Positions 44,798-56,206 are shown, numbered from the stretch's first letter. The stretch: 64,000 bases of DNA from Selaginella moellendorffii (GCF_000143415.4 NW_003314264.1:636124-700123); one strand, 5' to 3'. Notes: generated from the letters alone by a model not told the origin. Numbers and translations are program-made.

Positions 44798-46714
44798 GAG
44801 CGTGGCCACCCCCAGATGCTGAAACAGCGTTAACAGCTACTGTTGAAGATACCCATGTTGGGCCGAGCTCACAACCTGCACAAGGTAAGGTAACGTGAGG
44901 CCTCACGCCATTTTGATTATAGATCGTTGTGAATATTCAGACACGAGGACTGAAAAGCGCACTGGTGGCGCATCGAAGAAGGACAAACAGACAAGCAATA
45001 GGAAAAAAGGAGGTACAAATTATATTTGCAATGGCGTGTGGTCTCATGCCATTCCTTGCAGGAGACACTTCTTCAAAGGCAAAACAGGCAAGCACCAACC
45101 AAGCTCAAACTGACAATGGTCATAAAAAGCGAAAGCACGTTGGACAGTCGTCGGGATCAGAGGCGTTTGATTCGAAAAGGAAGAAGGGCAACAAAAAGAT
45201 GATAGGTAATGCCTCGCGGTTATGGCGTGTGTGCTCATGCCATTCATTGCAGATCAAGGGTTGAGTGAAAGCAACCAGTCACCACCTTCTGACTCAGATT
45301 CCTATGGCGGACTCCCCTTCCCCAATCTCAATGGAGAGGTACAATGGATGAGGGATGCTTTTCAAGTCAGGGCCACGTTTTTCTCATCTCGTCGTCTTCG
45401 AAGGGTGCAAGAACGTGCAGAAACCATGTTAAGACAGTCGGGTGAGGATACGGTCCTAGGTCACGCACTAAAACAGGCTATGGATGTCTTGTATTTTGAG
45501 ATGGAGACTCGGCCAGATGATTTTTCCAAGATGGTCCTAGAAGAACAAGCCATCTAGCCTGAGCAGCCTATGGAAGAAATGCAAGAGGGGGATGAGGAGC
45601 CAGAGAAAGATAATGAGCAGGAAGAGCAAAAGGACGAAGAGGAGGACAAAGAAGAGGAGGACGAAGAAGAGGAGGACGAAGAGGACTTCGATGGTCCTCA
45701 CAATGGTGACGATCACAATAACGACGACGACAATGATGATGACGATGGCCAGCCTGAGGTGGCCAAAGAGCAGTGGAGGAAGGTCATACAAGACAAACCA
45801 TCAGGTAAATAATAGTACATCCATTCCTAACCTTTTACCATTTCTAACATTGTCCATGTAGGTCGCAGAGCAAATGGTAAGTAGAGATTATTCAGTTGAA
45901 TTAAGATACAAACTCTAGCCTTTAGTGTCGAGGAAGGATAGTGCCAAGCAAGGGTCGAAACGTATGTCCAATCCTTCAGAATCAGCAGTGTGCCCAAGTG
46001 ATATCGGTCCTAGTTCCTCAATAGCAATTGATGGTAAATACAGTATAGTCAATTCAATGTGCTAATGAGTTTGTTTTTAATAGCCAGTAGGGAGGATACC
46101 ATCTCAATCGAAGGGAGATATTTGGACATGCATATGGATCCGCCAGTGGACTCTACTTGCCTGCAAGAGTCATCAGAGCTGGTGGAGGCTACTATCCATA
46201 TCAACGCCAAGCAAGCTGACCACGCTCCACTTGATGCTCCCATACCACTGAGTCAATCTTGTCCACGTATCCAACTGATGGTGACCAGGCGCCATTGGAC
46301 CCGCATGAGGCTGCCCCAGCCACCGAGCCGGTCGTATCCTCATTTCCAACGGACTCAACGTGTGCCCAATCGTCTGACTACGCACCATTGGAACCTCCCT
46401 ACACCGCCCCTGCTGCCTGTTCGGTCATGTCCACTTTGCCAACGGAGGCACCAGCTGAAATGGCGTGTGATCACACGCCATCAGAACCACCCCATGCCAC
46501 TGTTGAGCCAGTTGTACCAGAGTCTACAGCTGAAATGGCATGTGCCCACACGCCATCGGATGCGATTGACCCCACATTGCAGAGGAGAGTATTTCCGCCC
46601 TTCACGTTTCCTCGACTAAAACCCTCTCAACGACCATCGGGAGCACCATTCGCTAATATTATAGATGGTAAAATTGACTTGTACCATTTTTTATGCTGAC
46701 GCATTTCATTTCAG
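44798..46714 (+). CDS. Linker exons of the ParB/HAD gene block: basic, then acidic, then Pro-rich, copy L
   Basis: Joining exons across small phase-1 introns gives a basic part (TEKRTGGASKKDKQTSNRKK; KKRKHVGQSSGSEAFDSKRK) and a helical part (RATFFSSRRLRRVQERAETM). A long Glu/Asp tract follows at 45590-45770 (EEDKEEEDEEEEDEEDFDG) and then a Pro/Thr-rich part with repeated MAC.HTPS units at 46460 and 46535. The composition suggests a nuclear, disordered linker. A TAG at about 45556 interrupts copy L (Gln in R). Introns: 44885-44922, 45013-45061, 45206-45252, 45805-45861 and others to 46714. No catalytic motif is visible. Whether this joins the ParB part and the HAD part into one protein cannot be settled from DNA alone. 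Confidence 0.5.
44885..44922 (+). other. 38-bp intron built on one palindrome
   Basis: CACAAG|GTAAGG ... GATTATAG|ATCGT. The palindrome (44891-44912) occupies most of the intron. Very short for a plant intron. Confidence 0.6.
45013..45061 (+). other. 49-bp intron with one palindrome
   Basis: AAAGGAG|GTACAA ... CCTTGCAG|GAGAC; palindrome at 45031-45052 next to the acceptor. Phase 1, as for its neighbours. Confidence 0.6.
45206..45252 (+). other. 47-bp intron with one palindrome
   Basis: GATAG|GTAATG ... CATTGCAG|ATCAA; palindrome at 45222-45243 next to the acceptor. Confidence 0.6.
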
Positions 46715-47577
46715 AGTCACGGCGAAGGTACTGTATCGTTTTTTATCTGAATGGTGTCTTTTTCTCCCATGAGCGTGGCTCGTCCTTGAATGTCACTGCA
46801 CCCTCCAAAGCCTGCAGTCGCAAGTTGGTCAAAAGAGACAGATTCACATTAATCACACGGGAGAAACTACGGGATCTAATAATGACCATGCGACACTTAA
46901 AACAAAGGGCCGGGTTCAATTTGCAATTGGGAGTTTGGACATCCATGATGCGCCACAATGCATTAACGTTGCTACAGATGATGCACGATCAGATGCGAGT
47001 AATATTACCATTTGAATTTCTCCTAACGCAGGAGGATTGCTTGACTATGGTCCATGTGAGGGGTAGCAAGCCCATCTTCGTCAAGCCAGAGGCTGTAGTG
47101 ATGAACCGGACTGCTAGGTCACTTGAAATCCTCATCATCGATGACTCACCGATTAAAACTGTAGCGAACACGCACACATATGCAGTGCACCCCATCTCTT
47201 GCAGTATGGAAACTAGGGAGAAGAAACCATATGTTCTGGGGGACCTTGCAAAACGGCTTGGAGCGATGGTGATAGAGAACCAACCAGTCTAGGAGGTGGC
47301 TGCAGAAATCAACCAAATGGCAGATGGAACGGTATATCAGAAGCCATTTGATCGGACAGACACCAGTCATCATTTATGGCATGTATATTGTCTAGCCAAG
47401 CACTATCCGCATCTCCATAATCTGCTCAACCGGATGGGTTCTTCGACCACTGAACATGAACGTGGACGTATTAGAGAAGAGATGGCATTACTATTGGGTT
47501 TAAATCCTGATAGTGTGGAGAGTGATGAAATTCCAAGATTATTGTATAGGCGTTGGAGGCAAAAAATAACAGTCTAA
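46715..47577 (+). pseudogene. FCP1/NIF-like HAD phosphatase domain, copy L
   Basis: After an acceptor (TTTCAG at 46714) the exon reads RRYCIVFYLNGVFFSHERGS, FNLQLGVWTSMMRHNALTLL and then ILIIDDSPIK followed by YAVHPISCS. These match HAD motif I (DLNGVL), motif II (VWTSA) and motif III/IV (IDDSP.K) of NLI-interacting-factor/FCP1-type phosphatases, which in plants and other eukaryotes dephosphorylate proteins such as the RNA polymerase II tail. In this copy the nucleophile Asp is Tyr (TAT at 46744-46746) and a TAG follows ENQPV near 47292. The C-terminal tail ends LLYRRWRQKITV. Both lesions differ in copy R, so this copy is dead by itself. Confidence 0.8.
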
Positions 47578-47995
47578 GATGGCATGTATTTATTTAAAAA
47601 TGTAACTTATTATGGCATGGGGTTCCATGCCATTGTATTAATATTAAAAGACAATTCTTTGAGAGGATTTGCATTATACTAGAAGTGTTACAGCATGTTA
47701 TTGGAAGTCTCCGAAGTTGTTTTATTAATAAGGGGAAAGTAAAGATTGAATGGGGACTTGGGCTCCACCTAGACTCGGAGCAACTGAGCCAATATTAAAA
47801 GGATGGAAAGAAATTGGACAACGATGACAAGGAGAAGAGAGAGGTGAAGCAGTGGCAGGGGGAGGAGAAGTGATTGAGTAAACATTTCCTTGTTTAAAAT
47901 AAAATGGCATGTGCCTTAATGCAGTTGAATTTTGTTATATTTATATACTATATAAAGGTTTGGAAACCTTATTTTACAAGTGGGATAATGACAAT
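47578..47995. other. 3' untranslated region and right end of transposon L
   Basis: Two palindromes (47612, 47903). A minus-strand frame of about 61 codons (MPFYFKQGNVYSITSPPPAT) recurs in all three copies (50247-50456 and 63625-63819 on the plus strand). It is short and Pro/Ser-rich, and I do not trust it as a gene. Confidence 0.4.
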
Positions 47996-48019
47996 TCCCA
48001 CTTTAACGAAATAGAGCTT

Positions 48020-48725
48020 AAATGTAGAGATTGTTCTAAACACAATGGTGTTGGCCCCATATCTAAATTCTTAATCTAATACCATTCCATATTTAGTAAG
48101 TAAGTTTCAAGTTAGTCCTAGAGACTAACTCTTGGTACTGAGGATGGCTAAGCCAAAGCATGTGTTACTCAGGGGGAAGGGGGGGAGATATAGGGGATTC
48201 CAAATGTGTAATAGGGATAATGGGTAGGTCAAGCATGGCTGACCAACCTAAAGCATAATTTAGCTTACTTGCATGTTTGTCTTTGTTTTGCATTTGGCTT
48301 GGGTCTAAGCCCAAGTTCCACACCATGCTAGCTGGTAGAATACCCATATCTTCATGTTAGGCCACTGGTATGCTAAAATAATGCTAAAATTTATTTGGCT
48401 CCATTTTGTATGTTGGTCCTAGCATTGAGATGTTGAATGTTCTAGGATTGTTCCAAATCGCTCCATGCTCCTGCCCCTTTGCTCCTTGGGCTATACACTT
48501 GAGAGTTACTTCATATTTCAGTTCCTTCGCTCTTTAACTCCATGCTTAAGAGTTTGGTTCTGTTCTTTCATTCAATGGCCCAAGGCCTTGAAACTCAAGT
48601 TCCACCCTATTATTCTTTGGACATGTGGCCTGTGATATATGGCACATAAAGGGTTGAAGTTCCACTTCATAGTTATCCTATAGTAAATCATCATTAGATA
48701 ATGGGTGAAAACCATGTGTGCTACA
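48020..48725 (+). repeat. LARD LTR, right part
   Basis: Continues the LTR begun at 34578 and ends CATGTGTGCTACA; the degenerate PBS TTTTGTATCAAAGG follows. Confidence 0.78.
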
Positions 48726-50146
48726 TTTTGTATCAAAGGATACATCTCAATAAGTACTATCTAATGAGATTGGGCAACTAGTCTTATTGCATATGAAGAG
48801 ATGAAAACAATGATCCAAATGGGTACATGTGTTTGAGTGCTAAGACTTCACATTCGTTCCTTGGTTATGGATTTTGATTACTTTTTTGTACTAGATTGTG
48901 TGAGCTTGCTCTTGGGCTTATAAGATGGATTGAGGTGTACCATTTTGCACAAGTTTGCGCTTGGGCTCGTGAGTGAGGCACATTAGCAACTCAAGTTTAC
49001 ACTTTGAGTTGGCAAGCTTAATGTTAACCTATTAATGGTTACCATAACCATGGGTGAAAATAAACCTCTCCTACATTTGATAAAAGTGGTGAATAGGTTG
49101 GTCTGTAGTTGTTTAGTACAACATTAGTGGATCCTTCCTAGACATGATTATAAGTGGATCAATCAAGACTATAGGAAATAATCTATTGGTTTAAATAGTC
49201 ATTGCCATGCTCTCTTGTTAACTTTTCTTGGATTAGACTAAAAGTAGTGCAAATATAAGCTTGAGGTTTAATCAAGATAAGACCAAAAAGAGAGTTGTTA
49301 GGGATGAAGGATCAAACACGTAAATCATCTTTTCTTATTTGGAAATGATGGTCTTACAAGTGATGAGTTGTATGATGGATAGTGGGGAAGTGCTAAACTA
49401 TTTTATCTAAGCTTGTTATTGAAGATTTAGGTAGCTTGAGTAGCTTGGTGTTGGATTAATTTTGAGTTTTGTTATAAAGATAGTGGTATAAGCTTATCTG
49501 TGTTGCGAACAAAAGTTAATGGTGTTAAGTGTTGTAAATCTCTATTGATGGGGTGTGGCATTTATGTTGCATTTTGTCAAATTAAATTGACATTTTGATA
49601 CTGACATAAACCTTTGAAGTAATGACATGGGCATTGCTCGTGGTGTTGCTCAATTAATGATCAAGTTATTGTGACATTTATATCATATCCATGTGATCAC
49701 GAGCAATGTGTTAACGAGTTGCTTGATTAAACAATGATCAACCCAAAGTGGTTGATGGTAAAGCTAGTTTATTTACATGTAGTAACATTGTAGTAGCTTT
49801 GATTGGATTTTCAATGGTGGTCTATTATGCTAAACTTGAGTTGGTACCTTGTTTCTTTCAGGGTTTGCCCATAAAGTGTTGGAAAGGGTTATAGCATTCA
49901 TTTATTATGGCTTGTTAGTTTATCTGTTAGCACTTGGAATAGATTGTTAGATGACGAAGGTGTGTAATTGAGGCATTAACATCGCTAGCACTTGTGTTAG
50001 TGGATTTTGAGTGATAAGAAATTTTCCTTAGATCTTGATTTTCCATATTATTTTTTTTTGTTAGTGTTTTGGCTTCACATTGGATCTTAAAGGTGATTGG
50101 AGAAGAGTGTTAATACAATGTGAATATTCAAAGATATAGTCTTTGT
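48726..50146 (+). mobile_element. LARD internal region, third copy, cut by transposon R
   Basis: Matches 29555-30130 and then parts of 30720-31620, ending at AAGATATAGTCTTTGT where transposon R begins. Non-coding. Confidence 0.75.
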
Positions 50147-50587
50147 AAGCTCTATTTCGTTAAAGTGGGAATTATCATTATCCCACTTGTAAAATAAGGT
50201 TTCCAAACCTTTATATAGTATATAAATATAACAAAATTCAACTGCATTGAGGCACATGCCATTTTATTTTAAACAAGGAAATGTCTACTCAATTACTTCT
50301 CCTCCCCCTGCCACTGCTTCACCTCTCTCTTCTCCTTGTCATCGTCATCCAATTTCTTTCCATCCTTTTAATATTGGCTCAGTTGCTTCGAGTCTAGGTG
50401 GAGCCCAAGTCCCTATTCAATCTTACTTTCCCCTTATTAATAAAACAACTTCGTAGACTTCCAATAACATGCTGTAACACTTCTAGTATAATGCAAATCC
50501 TCTCAAAGAATTGTCTTTTAATATTAATACAATTGCATGGAACCCCATGCCATAATAAGTTACATTTTTAAATAAATACATGCCATC

Positions 50588-51439
50588 TTAGACTGTTATT
50601 TTTTTCCTCCAACGCCTATACAATAATCTTGGAATTTCATCACTCTCCACACTATCAGGATTTAAACCCAATAGTAATGCCATCTCTTCTCTAATACGTC
50701 CACGCTCATGTTCAGTGGTCGAAGAACCCATCCGGTTGAGCAGATTATGGAGATGTGGATAGTGCTTGGCTAGACAATATACATGCCATAAATAATGACT
50801 GGTGTCTGTCCGATCAAATGGCTTTTGATATACCGTTCCATCTGCCATTTGGTTGATTTCTGCAGCCACCTCCTGGACTGGCCAGTTCTCTATCACCATC
50901 GCTCCAAGCCATTTTGCAAGGTCCCCCAAAACATACCCTAGTTTCCATACTGCAAGAGATGGGGTGCACTGCATATGTGTGCATGTTCGCTGCAGTTTTA
51001 ATTGGCGAGTCATCAATAATGAGGATTTCACTTGACCTAGCAGTCCGGTTCATCATTACAGCCTCTGGCTTGACGAAAATGGGTTTGCTACCCCTCACAT
51101 GGACCATAGTCAAACAATCCTCCTGCGTTAGGAGAAAGTCAAATGGTAATATTACTCGCGTCTGATCGTGCATCATCTGTAGCAACGTTAATGCATTGTG
51201 GCGCATCATGGATGTCCAAACTCCCAATTGCAAATTGAACCCGGCCCTTTGTTTTAAGTGTCGCATGGTCATTATTAGATCCCGCAGTTTCTCCCATGTG
51301 ATTAATGTGAATCTATCTCTTTTGACCAACTTGCGACTGCAGGCTTTGGAGGGTGCAGTGACATTCGAGGACGAGCCACGCTCATGGGAGAAAAGGACAC
51401 CGTTCAGATCAAAAACAATACAGTACCTTCGCTGTCATT
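50588..51439 (-). pseudogene. FCP1/NIF-like HAD phosphatase domain, copy R
   Basis: The exon begins after an acceptor at 51440-51442. Here motif I is intact (VFDLNGVL, Asp codon 51408-51410), as are VWTSMMRHNA and IDDSPIK. An 11-bp loss near 50936 shifts the frame after the third motif, and the final exon part (LWHVYCLAKHYPHLHNLLNR ... RRWRKKITV) lies in another frame. The position where L has a stop (ENQPV) is open here (ENWPVQEVAAE). The intact-motif copy and the intact-tail copy thus complement each other on paper; neither encodes the whole domain. Confidence 0.78.
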
Positions 51440-53342
51440 CTGAAATGAAATGCGTCAGTATAAAAAATGGTACAAGTCAATTTTACCATCTACAATATTA
51501 GCGAATGGTGCTCCCGATGGTCGTTGAGAGGGTTTTAGTCGAGGAAACGTGAAGGGCGGAAATACTCTCCTCTGCAATGTGGGGTCAATCGCATCCGATG
51601 GCGTGTGGGCACATGCCATTTCAGCTGTAGACTCTGGTACAACTGGCTCAACAGTGGCATGGGGTGGTTCCGATGGCGTGTGATCACACGCCATTTCAGC
51701 TGGTGCCTACGTTGGCAAAGTGGACATGACCGAACAGGCAGCAGGGGCGGTGTAAGGAGGTTCCAACGGCGCATAGTTAGACGATTGGGCACACGTTAAG
51801 TCCGTTGGAAATGAGGATATGACCGGCTCGGCGGCTGGGGCGGCCTCATGCGGGTCCAATGGCGCCTGATCACCGTCAGTTGGATATGTGGACAAGATTG
51901 ACTCAGTGGTATGGGCAGCATCAAGTGGAGCGTGGTCAGCTTGCTTGGCGTTGATATGGATAGTAGCCTCCACCAGCTCTGATGACTCTTGCAAGCAAGT
52001 AGAGTCCACTGGCGGATCCATATGCATGTCCAAATATCTCCCTTCGATTGAGATGGTATCCTCCCTACTGGCTACTAAAAACAAACTCATTAGCACATTG
52101 AATCGATTATACTGTATTTACCATCAACTACTATTGAGGAACTAGGACCGATATCACTTGGGCGCACTGCTGATTCTGAAGGATTGGACATACGTTTCGA
52201 CCCTTGCTTGGCACTATCCTTCCTCGACACTAAAGGCTAGAGTTTGTATCTTAATTCAACTGAATAATCTCTACTTACCATTTGCTCTGCGACCTACATG
52301 GACAATGTTAGAAATGGTAAAAGGTTAGGAATGGATGTACTATTATTTACCTGATGGTTTGTCTTGTATGACCTTCCTCCGCTGCTCTTTGGCCACCTCA
52401 GGCTGGCCATCGTCATCATCATTGTCATCGTCGTTATTGTGATCGTCACCATTGTGAGGACCATCGAAGTCCTCTTCGTCCTCCTCTTCTTCGTCCTCCT
52501 CTTCTTTGTCCTCCTCTTCGTCCTTCTGCTCTTCCTGCTCATTATCTTTCTCTGGCTCCTCATCCCCCTCTTGCATTTCTTCCATAGGCTGCTCAGGCTG
52601 GATGGCTTGTTCTTCTAGGACCATCTTGGGAAAATCATCTGGCCGAGTCTCCATCTCAAAATACAAGACATCCATAGCCTGTTTTAGTGCGTGACCTAGG
52701 ACCGTATCCTCACCCGACTGTCTTAACATGGTTTCTGCACGTTCTTGCACCCTTCGAAGACGACGAGATGAGAAAAACGTGGCCCTGACTTGAAAAGCAT
52801 CCCTCATCCATTGTACCTCTCCATTGAGATTGGGGAAGGGGAGTCCGCCATAGGAATCTGAGTCAGGAGGTGGTGACTGGCTGCTTTCACTCAGCCCTTG
52901 ATCTGCAATGAATGGCATGAGCACACACGCCATAACCGCGAGGCATTACTTATCATCTTTTTGTTGCCCTTCTTCCTTTTCGAATCAAACGCCTCTGATC
53001 CCGACGACTGTCCAACGTGCTTTCGCTTTTTATGACCATTGTCAGTTTGAGCTTGGTTGCTGCTTGCCTGTTTTGCCTTTGAAGAAGTGTCTCCTGCAAG
53101 GAATGGCATGAGACCACACGCCATTGCAAATATAATTTGTACCTCCTTTTTTCCTATTGCTTGTCTGTTTGTCCTTCTTCGATGCGCCACCAGTGCGCTT
53201 TTCAGTCCTCGTGTCTGAATATTCACAACAATCTATAATCAAAATGGCGTGAGGCCTCACGTGACCTTACCTTGTGCAGGTTGTGAGCTCGGCCCAACAT
53301 GGGTATCTTCAACAGTAGCTGTTAACGCTGTTTCAGCATCTG
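51440..53342 (-). CDS. Linker exons of the ParB/HAD gene block, copy R
   Basis: Same modules as 44798-46714. At 52343-52933 one frame of 196 codons runs uninterrupted from the helical segment (WMRDAFQVRATFFSSRRLRR) through EEQAIQPEQPM, where L has a stop, into the Glu/Asp tract. The basic segment lies at 52950-53226 and the Pro/Thr-rich part with two MAC.HTPS units at 51510-52090. Small introns with palindromes are conserved in place. Confidence 0.55.
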
Positions 53343-53390
53343 GGGGTGGCCACGCTCCTGCATACAGAGCTTGTGAGATAACATTTAAAC

Positions 53391-56206
53391 TTAAAGTGCG
53401 TACTCACCAGGTTCGCAGAGAAGATATTGTTTTTCTTTGGCAATTGTAATTATATGCTCCATTGAAGTCACCTCTTCAATGGAGTTTGTCACCGCAACAC
53501 ACGGGACACCCTTGAGTAGTGCGGCTCGAAAGAATAGTCCGCCGCAGTTGTACTCGACAACGCATTTGCCCTTGGAGTCGGAAGCAGGTGACCCACCCGC
53601 TATTGCGTTGAAGACCCAGCTGAGCATTTCCCATGCTGCACCTGGAGCTTTCTTTGGATTCGAAAGCTCCATAGCCGTCTTTAGTTCCTCAGGCCTGGGT
53701 AAATTGACCTCCCTCAGATCAATTCGATCGGCCTTGTCGAACGAAGCTGGGAAGTCACTCCAGTCCCACTCTGCTGCAGGACCAATAATAAGGGCGAGTG
53801 TGAAGATGAGGACATTCGTCGATATCTTCTTCTTAGCCATTATCCCATGGATCTCCCACATCTCCTTGCCTTTCAACCGAGCCTTCACCTCGTTCAAGGC
53901 CTTCCAGAACTTGTGATAGGATTCGGAGTCGTAGATCATATAGTGGACTGAAGATTCCACCTCCGCAAGTCCCACCATTAAGTCAATGATGGAGCTGACT
54001 TCGTCTGCATGAGTGATCTCCTCGTTTGTGAAGTCCATCACACAAAAGATGTTCTTGACTTGCTCATCTCCACGGGAAACGATGCTCCTCCACCTTTGAT
54101 CCTCATCCGAATTCACGTATACCCGGTAAGGTTCTCGATAGGCCTCTACTGTAGGGTCGAGCTGTTTCTGAAGCTGGCGGTCGACATCCCTCTTAATGAA
54201 ATTTGGATACTGATCCAACTTCTTAGCTTTACTTTTCGTGGCATCCCGCAGCAGATCGATGAACTTGGGGGCCCCTTTCACGTACTCGTCGATGTCTTCA
54301 TTTGACAACTCCAGCGCTTCCATCATCTCTTGCGTGGTGTCGATGCTCACCCTCTCCACGGCCACTTGCTCGAAGATCCAATCCTTCAATAGCGCATGAG
54401 CTCTCAGAGTCGTGCACAAGTCCTCGTATGTCACAATATGGCCGGGAGTCATTTTGGTCTTGTTGAAGACTACCTCACCACGTAGAAGAGTATTAGCCAT
54501 TGTCAGAAGGTCGTCATCGAATAGAGACCGCGAGAAATGCAAGGCGTTGAGCTTGAAATCATTGGGCTTCCGGCCGTCCTCCACACCCATTGAGTTTCGC
54601 AACTCCCCGTCATAGTACCTCCTCAGCACATCTACCCATTTGTCAAAAACAACTTTTGTCACGAGTAGAATGTTATGGATGCTGAGTGTGTCATTGACCC
54701 CCAGTGTTTTCGAGAGAAGACTTGAGAATTCCTGCAATGGAAATGGCGTGAGGCCACATGCTATGCCACATACAACGAGGCTTACCTGCCAGGCGCTAGT
54801 TGCTAGTGCACGTCCTTGTCCTGGTTTTTGTGGCTTCTTCAGTTGAACCCAGAGCTTCCGTGTTCGTGCCAATGTCTCGTGCAGACTCGATTTGTAGCAC
54901 GTTTCTTGCTTGACATTCTGCGCGTGGGAGATGTATATGATAGATCGGAGGGGCGAGTTGCCTTTTATCAGGCGGACAACTCTTGTCTTGAAGACTTTCT
55001 TCACCTCCTCGCCCACCATAATATCCACAACTATCTCTTGCATCGCCAAGCTAGAATGCTGCCCGGAGACGGCATAGAACCGGATGTTTTGATCCTCCAA
55101 CACCTTCCTATTGATCAAGTCTGGAAACCTCATCTCGCCCTTCATTGTTTGGTAGTAGGGGATCACGTCTGCGATGTTGGGTGTTACTGGACTTGCCAGC
55201 ATCTTCTACTTCAGTTTCTCCACCCACTCATCAGATACTAACCTGTGGTTGTATTTGCTTTGGATGTCGATACGGCTCACGTCGATTGTATATACTTTGT
55301 TGGAATAGTAACAAGTACTATTATCTGCGATGATTTTTCCTGCCTCTTCTTGCTCTTTCTGCTCTTTGCGGCTCTTCTTTTAGGTGGGTGTAGTGTTCGA
55401 ACCCGAGGCAATGGCATCACCGAGTAGCTTCTTTTTTGGAGCAGGAGAGTCAGACGTCGGCTTGAGCTTGACCACCCTTTTCTGCTTCGGGGTAGTTTCC
55501 AGATCGACCCCCTTCCCCTTCGCTTCGCGAACTGGAGGCACTCTCAACGGCTCAATGTTGGAATATAGTTTTTGAACATCGCCGTAGGTGAGGTCCGTGG
55601 ATTCCATGTGATCTTCATAGACCCGCAGCGTCTTTGAAATTGTGGGCCTCCTGGACAACCTCTCCCTAGCTCCCTCTAGGAATTCCTCATAGCCGCTGCC
55701 CCCCTCCGGGAAGCCGCTAGGATGTGCAAGGTGGATCTTGAAGGTGGACGCTGTCTCTACCACAAGTGCCAGTCCATATTCTTGCATGGAACTGCATGGA
55801 GTGTCTGTCACGTGGATGAGGATCCCCATGCATTCTTTTCTCCCACCATCTGTGTTGTACAGCCTCAGATCCTCGCCTTCCATCCCGAAAGTCCAACTGG
55901 TGAGCTCCTCCCCCTTCTCTGCATCCACATTGACAGTGGCTTGAAGAAGAACGCAATTCTTCGCCTGTTCAGAAATGCACAACAATTAGAGCTGACAGAT
56001 GAAAAGCTAGTAGCTGGAAATAACGTGAGGCCACACGCCATTCACCACTGCATCAGATGTCTTGAGGCTGCATCCTAAGATGGCGTGAGGCTACACGCCA
56101 TCTGTAACCGGACTGCACTCGAGAGCCCAATCAGTGCATGCCAATGTTGCTACTGAATGGCATGTGGCCTCATGCCATTTTCTACTTGGCCTAAAAGACT
56201 TACCAT
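53391..56206 (-). pseudogene. ParB-like domain gene, 5' part, copy R
   Basis: ATG at 56204-56206, then a 239-bp intron (55965-56203) and MAKNCVLLQATVNVD. The long frame 53391-55202 (603 codons, including a readable 54-bp intron at 54732-54785) is preserved. It covers the second half of the ParB-like region with the RFYAVSGQHSSLAMQEI motif, closer to the family G.HR..A than in L. About 450 helical residues without recognised fold follow. A C-terminal segment (CVVEYNCGGLFFRAALLKGV PCVAV) looks vaguely like methyltransferase motif I. A TAG (55206-55208) replaces a Gln of KLKQKM, and a frame slip lies near 55382, so this copy is also broken. Confidence 0.6.
54732..54785 (-). other. 54-bp stop-free intron with palindrome, copy R
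   Basis: Equivalent of 43371-43424; still stop-free and a multiple of three. Confidence 0.6.

Larger units (their letters stand above)
34989..48019 (-). mobile_element. Large TIR DNA transposon, copy L (13.03 kb)
   Basis: Bounded by 24-bp perfect inverted repeats starting AAGCTCTATTTCGTTAAAGT (34989-35012 and 47996-48019). The 4-bp AAAT at 34985-34988 is repeated at 48020-48023. Removing element plus one AAAT restores the LTR sequence seen at 28940-28970. Relative to copy R it is inverted. Gene content: a small ORF, an RNase-H-like transposase (minus), and a ParB-like/HAD gene block (plus). It is more GC-rich than the surrounding LARD DNA. No DNA polymerase B, capsid or CACTA terminus is seen, so it is neither a Polinton nor CACTA/En-Spm. 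Confidence 0.9.
34989..48019. repeat. Dispersed 22-bp palindrome, set in copy L
   Basis: Consensus ATGGCRTG-N6-CAYGCCAT, centre usually GG-C-rich (AGGCCT, TGGCCT, GGGCCC). Clear sites begin near 35621, 36221, 36381, 36527, 37869, 37926, 39503, 39573, 39671, 41207, 41978, 42054, 42114, 43392, 44891, 45031, 45222, 46460, 46535, 47612 and 47903. Weaker ones lie near 35536, 36035, 40283 and 41285. I found none in 1-34988 or 48020-50146. Differences between half-sites are mostly CG versus CA/TG. Confidence 0.9.

Noticed and set aside
45537-45791. Hydrophobic Val/Ile/Leu-rich minus-strand frame resembling a membrane protein
   Set aside because: Antisense of the Glu/Asp tract in the linker exons; it appears in R only as the same shadow.
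34989-48019. Polinton/Maverick or giant-virus fragment
   Set aside because: TIRs are only 24 bp, the target duplication is 4 bp, and no polymerase B, ATPase, protease or capsid-like frame is visible.
50247-50456. MRHMPFYFKQGNVYSITSPPPAT frame present in all three transposon copies as a gene
   Set aside because: Short, its ATG lies in a palindrome, the C-terminus differs between copies by frameshift, and it overlaps the 3' end region of the HAD gene.
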